Numbered from the stretch's first letter, positions 13,798 through 27,000 are shown. The stretch is 64,000 bases of DNA from Zopfochytrium polystomum (GCA_025765615.1 JAIVFJ010000048.1:186001-250000), one strand, 5' to 3'. A program made the numbers and translations. The notes: generated by a model not told the origin, from the sequence alone.

Positions 13798-16700
13798 TTA
13801 AATAGCAGCAGCATCACGCTTGCGCTTGGACCTCGGCCGTCCGTCTCCGCCGCTCGACATGGCCGACGCCGTCGACCCGCGCCGCCCGGCGTGGCCCGCA
13901 CCAACATACTCCTTCGCGTCCCCACTTGATCCCCATCCGCCCATGCTCATCATGCCACCACCTCCACCTCCACCACCACCACTGCTCCATTCCTTCCGCT
14001 TAGTTCCTGCCACCGACGATGATGACGAGGACGAAGAAGACGACGACGACGAAGAGGCAGCCGACGCCGCCGACGGCGCGGCTGTCCCACCCGACCCGCC
14101 TCCGCCGCCCCCACAGCCGCCGTTGGCGTGACTCATCAGCGACGACGGCAGCACCAGCCAGTCGCTGTCCGTCGCGTTCAGCGACCGCGCCTCGGCGCCG
14201 AGGTCCAGCAGCTCCGGCACGCCGCTCAGCGCACCTGCACCCGCTGCCGCCATCCCGCCGGCGCTACCGCCGCTGCTGCCGCCGGCCCAGCCGCCGAGCT
14301 CGATGCCGTCGAGGAGCGGAATATCGATCGCAAACTCGGCCGTGACGTCCGCCGCCGCCGCCGCCGCGGCCGTCGCCGTAGACGCCGCCGCGGATTTGGC
14401 GCCCCCGCCGGCGGAGAACAGCGGCGGCGACGGAAGGGGCCCGAACGCGCTGCCGAACCACAGCGACGACGCGACGTCGCTGTCGGGCTCCCATTTGGGC
14501 AGCAGGAGCGGCGACACCGCCGGCCGCCGGCGTGCGGACGATGACGACGAGGAGGACGCGCGCATAGCGGGTCGTCGGCGCGTCCGACTGCCGCCGCCAC
14601 CGCCGCCGTTGAGGACCGGAGAGGGCGGCGGCGGCGCAAGTGCGTCGTGGAAGAACGGCGACGCCGACGACGACGCCTCCGCCGCCAGCGCGGCGGTGTT
14701 GCCGGTGGCGGCGGCGCGCGCCAGGCGGGCGGCGGCGGCGGGGCGCAGGGCGCGCGACAGCTCGCGCCGCGAGATGCCCGGGCCGGACCCGGACGACGCG
14801 AGGCGCTGCAGGCGGCGGAAGGCGCCGATGGGCACGCGCGACCAGCGCGCGAGGTCACGTGGGTCGGCGGCGGCGGGCGAGCCGGCTGCTGCTGGCGACG
14901 CCGCTGTGCCGGAGGCCGGAGTCGGTGTCGACGGCCCCGTCCTCGAGCCCGCCGTTGGCGTACGCGTGCCCGTCGACGACGACGCGTCGGGGCCTGCGTT
15001 GTCGTCGTCGTCGTCGAGCGCAAGTGCGTCGGCGTCGAACAGGTCGTCGATGGTCACGGGCCGTGGCGGCTGCGGGGATGGTTTGAGCACTGACGCCGGG
15101 TTCAGCGAGAAGATTGCGGGCGGTGGGCGGCGCGTTGGAGTTTCTTGCGGTGTCGCCGCTGTCGCCGCAAGCGTGCGATGCTGCGTCTGCTGCTGAAGCT
15201 GGCCTTGCTTGTGCAAGGGGTCTGACACTACCGACACCGCTGTCGCGGCTGCAGCCAGTTTCGCTGTCGTTGGCTGCGGTGGCGTTGCAGTCGCGCTGTC
15301 CGAGACCGAGGGGGCCGCTGCACCGGCGCCAGTGGCAACTGCTGGGTTTCGCTGCAGCGCCGAGACGACGGGCATGAGTGCGGAAATGATGTCCTGCACA
15401 GACTTTTGCGGCTGCGTCTCACTCTAGTTGCGGGGAGAGTTTGTGTGCGGGGGCGTCAAGCGTAGGGTTAGATTAGAAGGATATGGAAGAAACCAACAGG
15501 GCGGCCAAAACCAATGATCACATCTATGCATAAAAGAGGTCCACCAACTCTGCAAAGATTACCTTTGAACCGGCGGATCCCTGCTTTTCCTTAGCCTTAT
15601 TCAGCCCGGCGGCCACGGCAGCCATGATGGCTGCTGCGGCAGCAATCGGCGGCTTCGCCGCTGCGCCCGCCGAACCGCCGCCGCCAACAACGACTCCGCC
15701 GTCCACTGCTCCAGGCGTCCCCGTCCCCGCGGCAGACGACGACGAAGCCGACGCCCGCGGCGGAGGTGTCACGGCCGCCTCTTGCGCACGCCGCAGGCTC
15801 GCGACGGCTGCAAGGATCGCATTCGTGACCGACGCGTCCGCCTTTTTCCCCGGTGTTGGCGTAGGCGTCGGCGCAGCGGCGGCCCCACCCGCGCTGCCGC
15901 TGCTGCTGCCGGTGCTGCTGCCGGTACTATTTCCGCTATTGCTGCTGCTGTTGCTGCTATTGGCCGCAGCCACGGCCGCGCTGAGGCTTTTGAAGTAGTT
16001 TGCCATAGCGTTAATCGCGGAAACAGTGGCCGCGGACGACGACGAGGACGGCCGTGTCTGCGGCTGTGGCTGCGGTTGCGCGACGGCGGTGGCGGCCGGC
16101 GTTGGTGTTGGTGGCAGCGCACCAGTTATTGAGAGCGGCGGCGGCGTCGGCGTCGGGGCGACGGCTAAGGCGGCGGCGGAAGGCGAGGGCGCAGCAGCGG
16201 GCAGCAGCTGCAGGTCGTGATCAAAGGCGGGGTCGGTTTCGTAGAGCAGGCTGGAGAGGGGTGAGAGCGGCGGAATCGGCGGCTGCGGCGGCGTCCCTGC
16301 GCGCGCGGAGACGTCGGGGAGATGCGGGAACGCGTCAGGCCCGAGCAGTGCGGTCGGGTCCGAGAAGGGGGCCGGAGGGTAAGACGGTGCCGATGAGGAG
16401 GCGGAGGCGGACGCTGATGAGGAGGAGGAGGAGGAGGAGGAGGAGAGGCCCACGGTCGTGAAAGGGAGCGCTAGCTCGTCCAGGTCCTCTGGTGCGAGTG
16501 TCTTGGCAGCTGCGGTGGGGGCGGCGGCGCCGTCCTTCTTCTTGCGCATCGCCTTCCAGCTGCTACCCTGCGCGGCGCTCGGGTCGATCTGGAACGTGAG
16601 CGACTTGGTTGTCGTGATGATTTCGCCGTTCGGTCCGATCTTTGACTTTTTGATGTCAAAGTTGACCGACTTTTTCGGCGCCGCCGAAGGCACACCTGCT

Positions 16701-19700
16701 GTTGACAGCGACAATGACGACGAGGCTGGTTCCTCCTTGATTGTTGGGTGTTGCTGGTGAGGAGAGTCAGCAGCAGCGGTGGAAGTCTCCTGCTTGATCT
16801 GCAGGTGCCCTGGCTGCTCGCGGAGGAGACTCTGCCGATGGTCGCCGTCCCATGGTTCTTCCTTGACGGCCGCTCTGAACGGTCCCACATCCATGGCGAG
16901 GTCTGCGTCTGTTGCGCCAGCAGCTGTGGCGGCGCCTCCGTGGGCCGCATCGGGCGCTGCCTTTCTGTTAGCTGCATCGTCAAAAAACAACAATCCGTTG
17001 GCAAGATTGTCGTCGTCGTCTTCGTCTTCGTCGTCATCGCTGCCGTCGTCATAATCGTCATCATCGTCTTCCGGTCCCATCTCGTCCTCTTCGTCCTCGT
17101 CTTGCTGCTCTTCCCCTTCAAAGTCGGCCTCATCGTACTGGTCGTCGTCATCGTCGTCCGAGCTCCATGCTCGAAACACGACGCGCTCCACCAGCGCGTC
17201 AATGTCCTCCTCGTCCTCGATGCCGCCAAACAGGTATCGGAACTCGGCGTCCAGCTCCTCCGGGTTCTGCGTAATGTCGTTCAGTATGTCGCTCAGCTCG
17301 TCTTCGTCAAAGTCCATTGCGTCCAGCGGATCGTCGTCGGAAGACGAGCTGCTCGTCGACTCCTCATCGTCGTCGTCGACGTCGCCTTCGTGACCGCCGT
17401 CACCCAAGACCGGACCGTCGTCTTCGCCGCCGCTGCTGGCTGCGAGCTCGTACTCAAACTCGATCAGCGGCAGCGTCGCGGGCACCGTCATTGTCAGCTC
17501 GTCCTCCGAGTCCATCGTCGGGTCGTCGTCGTCGTACGCCGCTATCGTGATGGCCGACGCCGGAATGTGCGTCTCGACCCCGATCACCGTCGTCCCGCGC
17601 CGGCGGCCCCCGCGGCTCCCTCGCCCCGCGCGTCGTCGCTTACTGCCGCCGCCACCGCCGCCCCGGTCGGACCCAGACCATGACGAATCGGACGATGACC
17701 CAAACTCGTGGATCTTTGCCCCGATCTCGGCGTCGACGTCGACGTCGTCGTCGTCGTCAATGTCAACGTCCACGTCGTCGTCGCCGCTAGGCGCGCGGCT
17801 GTCGGACTCGGCGACATCGCTGCGGTGGAAGGTACGTCGCGTCGCCGCCGCCGCGGGTGCTGCAAGCGTTGACGGCGGCGGTGGTGGTGCAGCGGAGGCG
17901 GCAGTGGGCGCCGCCGTGGCGGCGACGGGTACGAGGTTACCGTTGTCGTCGACCTCCATGGCTTCGACGCCGTCGTCGTCAGAGTCGTCCGAATCGACCA
18001 CGGCCATCCGGCGAAATGGGAGGGCTGGGAGGGGAATCGTGGGGCGTAACGGTGGGGTGGCGGAAGTGTGAGGGGCGTTCGAGGGCGTAAGAAGAAAGGA
18101 AAAAAGAAAGAGAAAAATAAGGTCTCACTCTTCCCGCCGAGCGCAGGCGTGATCACTGACGGCAGCTCCCGCGTCCGCGTCTCCCACGTGCCCCCGCTCG
18201 CGCCGCGCCCGCCGCTCTTCTTGGCCCCGCCCGCACTGCCCGCCGCCGCCGCCGGCACAAAGTACATGACCGGCGCCGTCGACAGCTCCAGCAGCGTCGG
18301 CCGCGGCGCCGCCGCAAGATCCACGGGCACAAACATGCGGCGCCCGTCCTTGCGCGTCGAGGTCGTCCCCGCCGCCGCGGCACGCCACGCGGCTCCTTCC
18401 TCGTCGACGACGAGGTCCGCGCGGGTCTTGAGGTACCGCGGGGCGGCAGACGGTTCGGCGGCGGAGGAGGAGGAGGCGGCGGCGGCAGCCGCGCGGGACG
18501 GCTTTTTTTTTCGTGTGGCGGCGGGGGAGGGCTTAGCTGCGGGCGGTGCGGGTGCAGGTGGACGAGCGGGCGGTCGTGGTGGTGGTAGTGGCGGTAGCGG
18601 CAGCGGCGTCGGGGCCGTGCGCGCGGGCGTCGGCGCTGCGGTGGTGGCGGTGGATGCCGCGGCTGCCGCGCGGGACGACGAGCAGGTGCAGACGCCGTCG
18701 CAGACGGGGCAGAGGTCGTCGAGGTCCTCGTCGTCGTCGAGGGACATGCCGGGGAGGAGGCGCGGTGCTTTTTGGACGCCTGGCCGGAAACGAAGGGATT
18801 AAACCAAATTGCGCCTGCAAAGGATTCCACTCAGCAGCATACCTTTCCCGCCCATCCGGACGCTCTTGAGCGCGGTGGGAGCCGGATTGGCCGTGTCCTC
18901 ATTGTTATCGCCGTTGCCGTTGTCGGACAGGCGATCGACGGATGAGCTGCGTGATGCGGGGCTGCGTTGTTGGGGCCAGTTGTCAGCAAGGGGATAAACA
19001 GAAGAAAGACAAGGACCCACCTGTCGCGATGGACAGGAGGTTGCGCGGGCGCCGTCTTCGCCTTGGCGCGGCACAGCGGGCAGATGTAGTCTGACGGCGC
19101 ATTCCTCGCGTCGATGTTAACGCACGCTCCGTGAAACCACTCTGTGCGGGTTCAAGTATTGGGGGGAGGGAGGAAAGACGGCGAACGGCCAACGGGTCAG
19201 AGGTTTCAAGGGAAGTCTCCAACAGATTCACGAAAACTCACCGTCGCAGCGATCGCAGGCGATCATGAACTCGGAACCGTCGTAACCCCTACGGCACACG
19301 CAGTACGCCTCCACCGAAGAGTTTCGCTTCTTCTTCGCGGCCGCGTTGCCGCCGCGGACGGACGCGGCTGCTGCTGCTAACTCTGTGGCGGCGGCAGACT
19401 TCCGGCCCATTTTGCCCTTGCCACCGGCGCTACCGCCGCCGCTGACACCACCGCCCCCCGCTCGCACCGACGCAGCCGCCGCGGCCGCCGCGCCAGCTTT
19501 GGTGCCGGCGGTGGCTCCGGCGCCTTTTCCGGATGCCTTTCCCGCCGATGCGCCCTTCCCGGTCCCCGCCTTTTTGCTAGCGGCGGCACCGGCGGCACCA
19601 CCGCCTCTGCCTTGCTTTGACAAAGCAGCTGCTAAGGTGGTGGCGGTGGCGTGCTGCTGCGCTCGCAGGACGGCGGCAGGAAGCGTCTTGCCACCCGCGG

Positions 19701-20589
19701 AAGGCCTCAGCTGGTTGTCGCAACGGTTGTTGCTGACGTTGTCGTCGTCGTCATTGTCGTCGTCGTCGTCGTCAACGACGAGCACATCCGGCGCGTCCGA
19801 GTTCGAGTCTGACGGCGAGGAGGAGGAAGATGAGGAGGACGAAGACGACGAGGAGGAGGACGAAGACGAGGAGGAGGAGGAGGAGGAGGACAGTTTGGAC
19901 TTGGCGGGGTGCATCGAGGAGGAGTAGGAGGATGAGGATGGGTTCAAGCCGGAGAGAGCGCGAGGTGTTGGTGAAGGTGCCGTCGCCGCCGAGTGCTTCT
20001 TTGCCGAGGAGGCGACTGGCCGCCCACCGACGGCGGGGGACGACGAAGTCGCGCCGTTTCCGCCTGGTTTGGAAGGGGGTCGACGTGCGGCGGCTGTGGC
20101 GGTGGGGAAAGGCGATGACGAGGAAGAGGTGGAGGAGGAGGTCGTGATGGTGGTGGTGGAGGACCCCGAAGCCGCCGAGCTTCGTTTCGGCGCGCTGCCG
20201 GCTGTCTTTGGAGCCGCCGCCGACGACGACGACGACGTCGCGGCGCCGTACAGAGACACGGATGGCCTGCGCGTCGCCGCCGTTGCCACCGTCCTCATCG
20301 TCGTGGCGGCAGATGCGGCGGGAAGAGAGGCTGCTGCTGCTGCTGCTGCTGTTGCCGCGTCTTTCGAGGGCTTCCGGCGTGGCCGCGGCTGGGCAGGTGC
20401 AGCGGCTGCGGCAACCGACGACGACGATCCACCCAATCCACCTGTGGCAGCGGCGGAGGAGGCGGAAGCGCTCCAGCCTCCTCCGCGTCTACGGCCGGCG
20501 ACAGCAGGAGGAGGAGGAGCTCCAAAACCTCCGCCGTCGCCGTTGACGACCGCGCCATCTCCGTCTTCGTCGTCAGAGTCGTCTCGCAT
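13798..20589 (-). CDS. Large PHD-finger chromatin protein with CPVC-x-G-x-CTC motif
   Basis: Six exons join in frame with GT-AG introns to 2,104 codons: 20589-19242, 19141-19021, 18961-18843, 18779-18129, 18024-15563 and 15411-13798. Splicing exons 1 and 2 rebuilds a PHD finger at about residues 428-480: CVC...CDRC...DEWFHGAC...CPLC (C4HC3, with the Trp of the H3K4-methyl-reader type). Exon 4 encodes LDDLCPVCDGVCTC, a second probable zinc motif. Exon 5 has a very acidic stretch (poly Asp/Glu) and conserved-looking blocks NPEELDAEFRYLFGG and KKSVNFDIKKSK. Exon 6 has WSRVPIGAFRRLQR and a basic C-terminus (RSKRKRD). The rest is low complexity (Ser, Ala, Gly, Pro). A nuclear histone-reading role is inferred from the finger; no catalytic domain is visible. 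Antisense open frames here are shadows of GC-rich repeats. Confidence 0.82.
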
Positions 20590-20685
20590 GCAAACAAGGG
20601 AAGGGAGGGGGAGGAGGTAGTTGTGATAGAGCGATGAAAGAGGAGCTTAGGAAAGAGAGGGCCTGGGTGAGTCAGAGGGAGAGAG

Positions 20686-21005
20686 AGAGAGAGTGTGTGT
20701 GTGTGTGTGTGAGGGTGAGAGCAGCGACCGAGTAATCTCGCACGCAGCAGTGGCAGCGCCAACTGAAGCAAAGGGGTCGAGATGGTTGGATCGTCGGCGG
20801 CGGCGGCGGCGGCGGCGGCGGCGACGAGAAGCCGCGGGAGAGAGAGTGTGTGTGTGGGAGTGCCAGAGAGAGACAGAGAGAGGGAGAGGGCGTCGATCCC
20901 GCACGCGTGTGCAAGCAGACAAGGACAGAGACAGAGAGGGGAGAGAAAGAGAAAAAGAAAGAAAGAAAGCAAGAAAGAAAGAAAGAACTTGTCAACGAGA
21001 GAGAG
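20686..21005. repeat. GA/GT and GGC simple repeats upstream of the PHD gene
   Basis: Consecutive runs of GA, GT, (GGC)n at about 20797-20822 and GA/GAAA units, lying in the presumed promoter and 5' UTR of the minus-strand PHD gene. Overlapping frames here are repeat translations. Confidence 0.85.
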
Positions 21006-21550
21006 ACAGACAGACAGAACATCCAGGAGAAGAGACTTGCCCACTCGCCCTCCCTTGTCAGCGTCCTACAAAAACAACATGGAGGTGCCACCCAAACGGC
21101 AAATAATTTATTTAATAGCATCCTTCTGAGATCCATCCTTTTACTGTGACCCTTTTATTGAGTACCGCGGTCTCATCACGTGAGTTTTTTAGCAGAGTTT
21201 TTTAGTTGTCCATCCCATTAACTTTTGAAAAATAGAAATTTACACGATGGCAAAACTGGTACCACCTGTGGCCCCTCCACTTTCCGTACCATATTTGGAC
21301 TTTCCTCATTGATTTTGGGCTCCAAGGGGCCAAAAAATTCCTATCACCAACCACCCCTGGTGATTTAATGAAAAGTGAAGGCTAGGTGCTTGGGAAACTC
21401 TGGTCCCAGAAACTGGCCCAGAATGGACTGCTGAGGATATTACGAAATTGGTTCCATGGGTGGGCCCAGCTTTTACTTTTCAATTTCCCACTATCTATTC
21501 AGGATAAATTGTTGGACCCAGCTGGCACCGAAGGGCCTGGGTCTCGCAGG
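21006..21550. other. Intergenic stretch, no gene recognised
   Basis: No domain-bearing frame and no intact repeat were seen. It forms the left flank of the SINE insertion. Confidence 0.5.
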
Positions 21551-21565
21551 AGAGTCCAATTACAA

Positions 21566-21850
21566 GCCCCTCACAAGAGCCTAGCTGGGAAAGCATGGGG
21601 GGTCTAGGTATCTGTCACTCAAGGGCCCAGGGTTCAAGCGATGACACCAGCTGTTGAAGGCAACAAGAGAGAGTACGGTCTTGAATCACAAGGAGTGGTG
21701 CGGTGGAGATGCCTGACAACCCTGTAAGTCCGTAGCGCATGGGGTGGGTTTGCTGAGGTGATACCTGGACATAGTCTATAACGGTTCACTGTTGATGGCG
21801 CTTTCTCTTCCTGTTGGCCCTTTGGGGCCGGAACAATATAAAATAAAAAA
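21566..21850 (+). mobile_element. tRNA-derived SINE with 15-bp target duplication
   Basis: About 285 bp flanked by the perfect direct repeat agagtccaattacaa (21551-21565 and 21851-21865). The head resembles a tRNA, with an A-box-like TAGCTGGGAAAGC at about 21582 and a B-box-like GGTTCAAGCGA at 21631. The tail is A-rich (ATAAAATAAAAAA). The 3' 150 bp or so matches the inverted retroposon at 34864-35444, so both are probably mobilised by the same LINE machinery. The long identical target duplication indicates a fairly recent insertion. Confidence 0.88.
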
Positions 21851-21865
21851 AGAGTCCAATTACAA

Positions 21866-22427
21866 ACTAGAGAATATGCGCCACTTTCTGAAGGAAGCAT
21901 GGACACTCAGCTCGAAGCTGGGCAAAAGCATAACACTCATGGAGGAGATTCAACCCCTGGCACTTATAATAACGCGCACACAGCGCGCACTAGCCAGTGT
22001 GCTATAATATCTGAACATACAATGTTCAGATCATGAGCATAGAGTATATTTACTTTGTCTGCTGTGTGTGTCCACTTAATAGGATTTGTCCTTTGTTGTC
22101 TGTCTTTGGCCCTGTCTGCTGTGGTCATCCCAGACTACCTCACCTCTAATAGGTGAAGAGACAGATGTGCTTTGTCTGTTCCCTGCAGTTACAAGCTCCA
22201 GGCACAGCAAATGGGCAAGAGATGACCCCTCACAATTGTCTGCGTGCTGGGCGCAATATTCGCGCAGTGGCAGGTCGTCACCTCCCCCAGCCCACCACCA
22301 ACCATTGGCTTCAACAAATCAATTCACTCAGAGGCCGTGTCTCGACTTGGCAGAACTTGTCAAAAGACGATCGAGGAGGAAGAGCACGTGACGTAATTAT
22401 TGCCAATGGTTTTTGGCTCCGGAATAA
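21866..22427. other. Intergenic stretch, no gene recognised
   Basis: Frames of about 100 codons at 22086-22431 have no recognisable domain. The end of this stretch (ggctccggaata) recurs at about 23252, within the leader of the dynamin gene. Confidence 0.4.
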
Positions 22428-23340
22428 GTGAGTGGGTCGCTATCTTGGGGGCGATTCACATGACCCTCGGCCTCTCCACCTCTGGATTCTCTCCATTCTC
22501 TCTATCACTCTCACACACACACACACTCTCTCTCTTCCTTTCCCTTTGTTCGCCGGGGTGGGTCTGATCGCGACGACGCCGGCCCTCTTCGGCCGTCGTC
22601 ACGGCAAGGCGGCGGTCGCTTTTCCATTTTCTATCTCTCTCACTGCTGGATGGGTGCAGTGGGGCGCGGCTGTAATGTTGGTGGCGACGTCTCTGTGTAC
22701 CCCTTCGTTCGGGGGCGGTCGTCGCCGCCCGGTGCTGAACGTAGGCGGTGGCGAAGACGACGGCCGCCCTCATCTTCCGGCGCAAGGAACGACCCCCCAC
22801 TCTCTTTCTCTCCCTCTCTCCCTCTCTGTTAGTGGTGGTGGAATATAGCGGATGTGAAGCTGGCGGGTATTCCCTTTCCCTCTCACCCTTGTTCCTCACG
22901 CCTACTGGCCGGCGTATTAATTTCTCCATTCTCTATTTCATCCTGACTTGTCCCGTTATTCTCTGAGTGTCTCTTCTCTGATTGCGGTGGTTATTGAAGG
23001 GCTACTTCTTTTCCACCTATTCCCTTTGTTCCTTTGTTCTTCCCTCTATCTCGTTCTCCCTCCTTTCGCACACGCGCGCCCCACATTTTTCCTTTCTGGC
23101 TTTGGTTAGGACTTACGTTAACCTTTTCCTTCTTTTTTAATCTTAGGTATTCACCACTTGTGCTGCTCTTTGATTGGATTGTGAGAGGAGTTGTTCACTG
23201 TCACAAAGGTGAACATCTTATTTGTTGTCTGAACTGTCATTCATAAAAGGTTTTGGCTCCGGAATAGGTACTCACCATTTGTGTTGCTCTTCAATTTGAT
23301 AGTGAGAGGAGTTGCTCACTGTCCTGAAGGCCCTTTTTTT
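22428..23340 (+). promoter_or_regulatory. Leader region of the dynamin gene: candidate 5'-UTR intron plus two hairpin cassettes
   Basis: A donor-like GTGAGTGGGTCGCT near 22429 opens a pyrimidine-rich stretch that ends in TTTTTTAATCTTAG at 23146. It is followed by GTATTCACCAC and a hairpin GTGAG-8 nt-TTCAC at 23181-23198. A second, related unit (ATAGGTACTCACCAT) follows from about 23262, with hairpin GTGAG-8 nt-CTCAC at 23302-23319. The SDR gene at 49409 has the same arrangement (donor near 48661, acceptor TTAG at 49270, hairpin 49305-49322). The similarity is seen directly; a splicing or regulatory role is inference. Confidence 0.55.
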
Positions 23341-23697
23341 CCATTAGACGGCGCGTTGTGCATCGCCTGCAGCGATTCCTGTCTCCCTGCGTCGCTGGGA
23401 GTGTTATTTTTCAAGGTGGATCCCAATCTGAGTGAATTTTCATCATCTCAGCTTTGTCGACCTGAGAAACCTTGCCGCCTGATTGCAACCCAGTCTGGCG
23501 TTATACAGTCAACGACGGTGCTAGGGGCTTTCATCACAGCCACTATACTGGAGGGTGGAGAAGAAGTTTTCTACTTAGCTGAAGACAAATTCCCTTGGAT
23601 TGATGGTATATTACCTTCCAAGCAGGACAAACTTCAGATCACTGCAATCTCCACAGCCCACCCTAGGGACGAAATCCACCTCAACAACGAAGCTGGA

Positions 23698-26563
23698 ATG
23701 TTCAGCTTCCGCAGTGTGCTATCTACCTCGGATGCACCGACTGCATCGTTACCCCTACCCCTCGAACCCAGTCCTCGTTCCAAGGGCAATGTCGGTATTT
23801 CTACAGCGATGTCGCCTGCACTATTTCTGCAGTCTACACTCTTTGCAAACCGAGCCAACCGATTACTGCAGCTTATCAACTCACTCAGGGACTCGGGAGC
23901 GCAACTGAATTTCGATCTCAATCTTCCCACAGTTGTTGTCTGTGGCAACCAAAGCGCAGGGAAGTCTTCGGTCATTGAAGCATTGTGCGGTGTTCCTCTT
24001 CCAAGGGCCGACGGCACTTGCACACGAACAGTCACTGAAGTCAGAATGATCGCCGACTCTGATAGTGGCGCAGAGAGAAGCGCAGCATGGTCTTGCAGCG
24101 TGAAACTGCGTTACGAGTACGATGAGGTTGGAGGACCAAAGGCTACCGCTAATGCGACACCGATGCGAGCGCCACGAGAGGTGCCCTTTGGTGGCCCTGT
24201 GCAGGATCCGTTCATGGCAGAGCAGCTCATCCGGCAGGCGCAACGAGCGCTGTTGAACCCTTCATCTGATCCCCTCCTGTACTGCGATACCAATGCGTGG
24301 AGGACAAAGGGCTCGAACGAACTGTCATTTTCTCGAAACGTCGTATGCCTGGAAATTTTTGGAGCTGCAGTCAACCTCAGCTTGATTGACCTACCTGGGA
24401 TCATTCGCAGCGTAGACCGATCTGAAGATGCACCGTACATCGACATGATTCAGGACTTGGTGCTCTCATACATCAGACAAGAACGCTCTATAATAGTGGG
24501 TGTCATTACTTGTAAGGACGAAATTGAAAATCAGGTATTACGCGTGCATAGAGCCTTTTTTTTTCTCTAAATCTGACCCTGGCAAGGCGATCGTTCGTAT
24601 GGCAAAAGAAGTTGACCCAACAGGCTCCCGTACGATCGGGGTTCTCACAAAACCGGATACTATCGAATCTGGCACGCACGATCGCTGGCTGTCGGTCATG
24701 CTTGGCCAAACTTACGCGCTTCGTCTTGGCTACTGGATGGTGAAAAATCCGTCAAAATCAGAACTGGATCAGCGCATAAACTTTGAAGACGCTCGTGTTA
24801 AGGAGGAGACATTCTTTGCTTCACGATCACCTTGGGCAAATTTGCGTTTCCAGATGGACCGGTTCGGAGTAGAGTCTCTGCGAAACGAGTTGGGGCGGCA
24901 TCTCGCCAATCTTATCGACTCCAGTGTTCCAACGATCAAAGTCCGCGCGGAAGAGCTTCTCAGCGCAACCGAAGTTGAATTGAATGCACTCCCACCTCCT
25001 CCTCTTTCGAACCAGTTCAACCTCTCCCCGCCTTCCTCAACAGGAATCAGCTATGTTACGAGTGATCCTCGAATCGAGCTCCTTCAGATGATAAGAAGAC
25101 TTGCCTCAAGAGTAGCGTTGCATCTTGCGGCGCAAGAGCGTGACTACAAGCAGTTCTATCAAATTGTTCGTGGGCATTTCGAAGCTTTTCGAAGGGGTCT
25201 GCATTCAACTCGACCTTTGTTTGCGATGGAAAAGCCTGTGGCAGCAGGCGCAACGCGCGCGCCCATGGAAGAGAAGTCGAGCTCCAGTGCGTCAAGTTCT
25301 TCTACAAGCGGTTACTCCTCGTCCCTCACATCCTCTGTGTCTTGGGCTATTTCTTCCGTCGTTTGGAGTTCCTCTTCAAGCACCGTGGAAGAATCAAAGA
25401 AAAAAGACAGTGAGAAAAAGTTTGCCTCTCAGACTTCCACAAAGAGGCTCGCATCCAGCTCCCCACCATCCATCCACTTGATGTCACCGCCTCCGCCGCA
25501 GCAGCGACGATCGTCCAGTGGAAGCAATGGTGGTTTACGGCCGATATCTCTCTCAGATCTTCGCCGTATAATCGAGTCACACAAGGGACGCGAACTGCAG
25601 GGAACGCATGTTCCACCCGGCGCTTTTACTACCGTCGTCTCGATGTTTCAAGAGGAGTGGGGTCGCCTCGCGTCCGTGTGTCTAACAAACATTTCCAATG
25701 ATTTGCATTCCTTACTTTCCCACCTAATTGAAGAGGAATTTGGTCGATTTGCGGACCTTCGAGGGCACGTTTGCAACCTCGTCGAAGCTGTTCTATCAGA
25801 ACACTATCAAAGTGCCTCTATCAAACTTGCCGATTTGGTCGCAATGGAGCGTAGGCTTCCCTTCACTCTCAATCAAGAAGAGTTTGTCCGCCTGCGCGGA
25901 TCTGCCTTGGCAGAGTTCCGCTCGCAGATGGACGCCTCGATGGGCCGAAGCTCCAATTCGACAAAGTCGTCGTCCTCCTCTTTGCCATCCCTCCTCGGGT
26001 CGGCACCTCCAACGGCGCCACCAGAGTCGTGGACCCGCGCGATCGCCGCGATATCTGAGCTCGGGTACCCCCAGCTGACACCGCGAGACTTGGCGCTGCG
26101 GCTCGACACGGCGCTGGCCCCGTCGTCATCCTCGAGCCAACAGGTCGGCTCGGCCCAGTCCTCCAACACGCCCACCGCCTCGCCAAAACCTGGCGGCGGC
26201 TCCCTTTACAGCTTTGCGTCCGCCACGTCTCCTGCTGCGGACGAAGACGAGCTCCTGCAAGTGATGGCCTCGTCCGACGCGTACTTTCGGCTCGCGTTTC
26301 GCCGGCTCTCCGACGTCGTCCCTATGCACGTTGACTACTTTTTCTTGGCTCGGTTGGGAGAAACGGTCGAGAAGGAGTTGGTGGTGGGTCTGGGCGTCCT
26401 CGAGCGACCGCCGGAGGATTTGTTGGAGCTTTTGCAGGAGGACAGGGTGATCGCCGAAAGACGCAGGGTGTTGCAAGACAGAAAGGCAAGATTAGAAGGA
26501 GTGTGGAGAGCGTTGACTGAAGCGGTGCGGACGCCGGCGGGGTTGGGACTATCGCGGGACTAA
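23698..26563 (+). CDS. Dynamin-superfamily large GTPase (Mx/dynamin-like)
   Basis: Two exons (23698-24534 and 24587-26563) join in phase to 937 codons. The G domain has G1 GNQSAGKSS, G2 around CTRTVTEVR and G3 DLPG. Exon 2 starts at the conserved NQ/AIVRMAKEVDP site and has G4 TKPD. The stalk follows, interrupted by a Ser-rich disordered insert at about residues 500-600 and another near 26000-26200. The C-terminus is a GTPase effector domain ending in a coiled, charged helix. No PH domain, Pro-rich tail or transmembrane segment is seen, so it resembles Mx/Vps1-type proteins that self-assemble on membranes. The frame stays open upstream to 23281. That part overlaps the leader cassette, so I chose the Met at 23698, although upstream coding exons remain possible. 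A polyadenylation signal (AATAAA, 26642) follows. Confidence 0.9.
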
Positions 26564-26641
26564 AATGTCATACCAAGCGTTTGGAACGAGAAACAAACGG
26601 TTTTTTTTTTTGTTTTTTTTTTTTTTTGCATGCCAATATAA

Positions 26642-26647
26642 AATAAA
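26642..26647 (+). terminator. Polyadenylation signal of the dynamin gene
   Basis: AATAAA about 80 nt after the stop codon, following a T-rich run. Confidence 0.6.
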
Positions 26648-27000
26648 CTGTATTTGATACTGCATTCGTGCCAATATGTATTAGATAAATATTACTGCTT
26701 GGTAATTTTACCGAATCCAAAGGGCCCGCCGTTTCTCCGCTTTCCTCTCAGCCTTTAATTAACGGTTCCAAATATCGATCAAAAATCCGATTGCCCAATA
26801 AAGAAACGTCCGCCCGGCCTTCTCCCTGGGCTGGTGAGCTTTTGCGTTTTTGCCTGGGCAGACATCAGTGTGTAACGGTTCCTCATGGACGGAAAGTAAA
26901 AAAACAAATAAATAAAATAGTTGCCGTGTGCAACACATCCTTGGTGACGGCAAGTCATTGCCCACGTGGCACGGTAAGGCTTCCAAGACGTTTGGCTCTC

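Noticed and set aside
14226..15196. Long antisense and alternate frames over the PHD gene (up to 311 codons)
   Set aside because: Arg- or Ala-rich shadows of GC-rich low-complexity coding; the minus-strand six-exon model explains the region with conserved motifs.
23181..23319. Leader hairpins as spliced-leader or snRNA genes
   Set aside because: No Sm site, no Pol III boxes, and no common short exon at the 5' ends of coding exons was found; a repeated leader cassette fits better.
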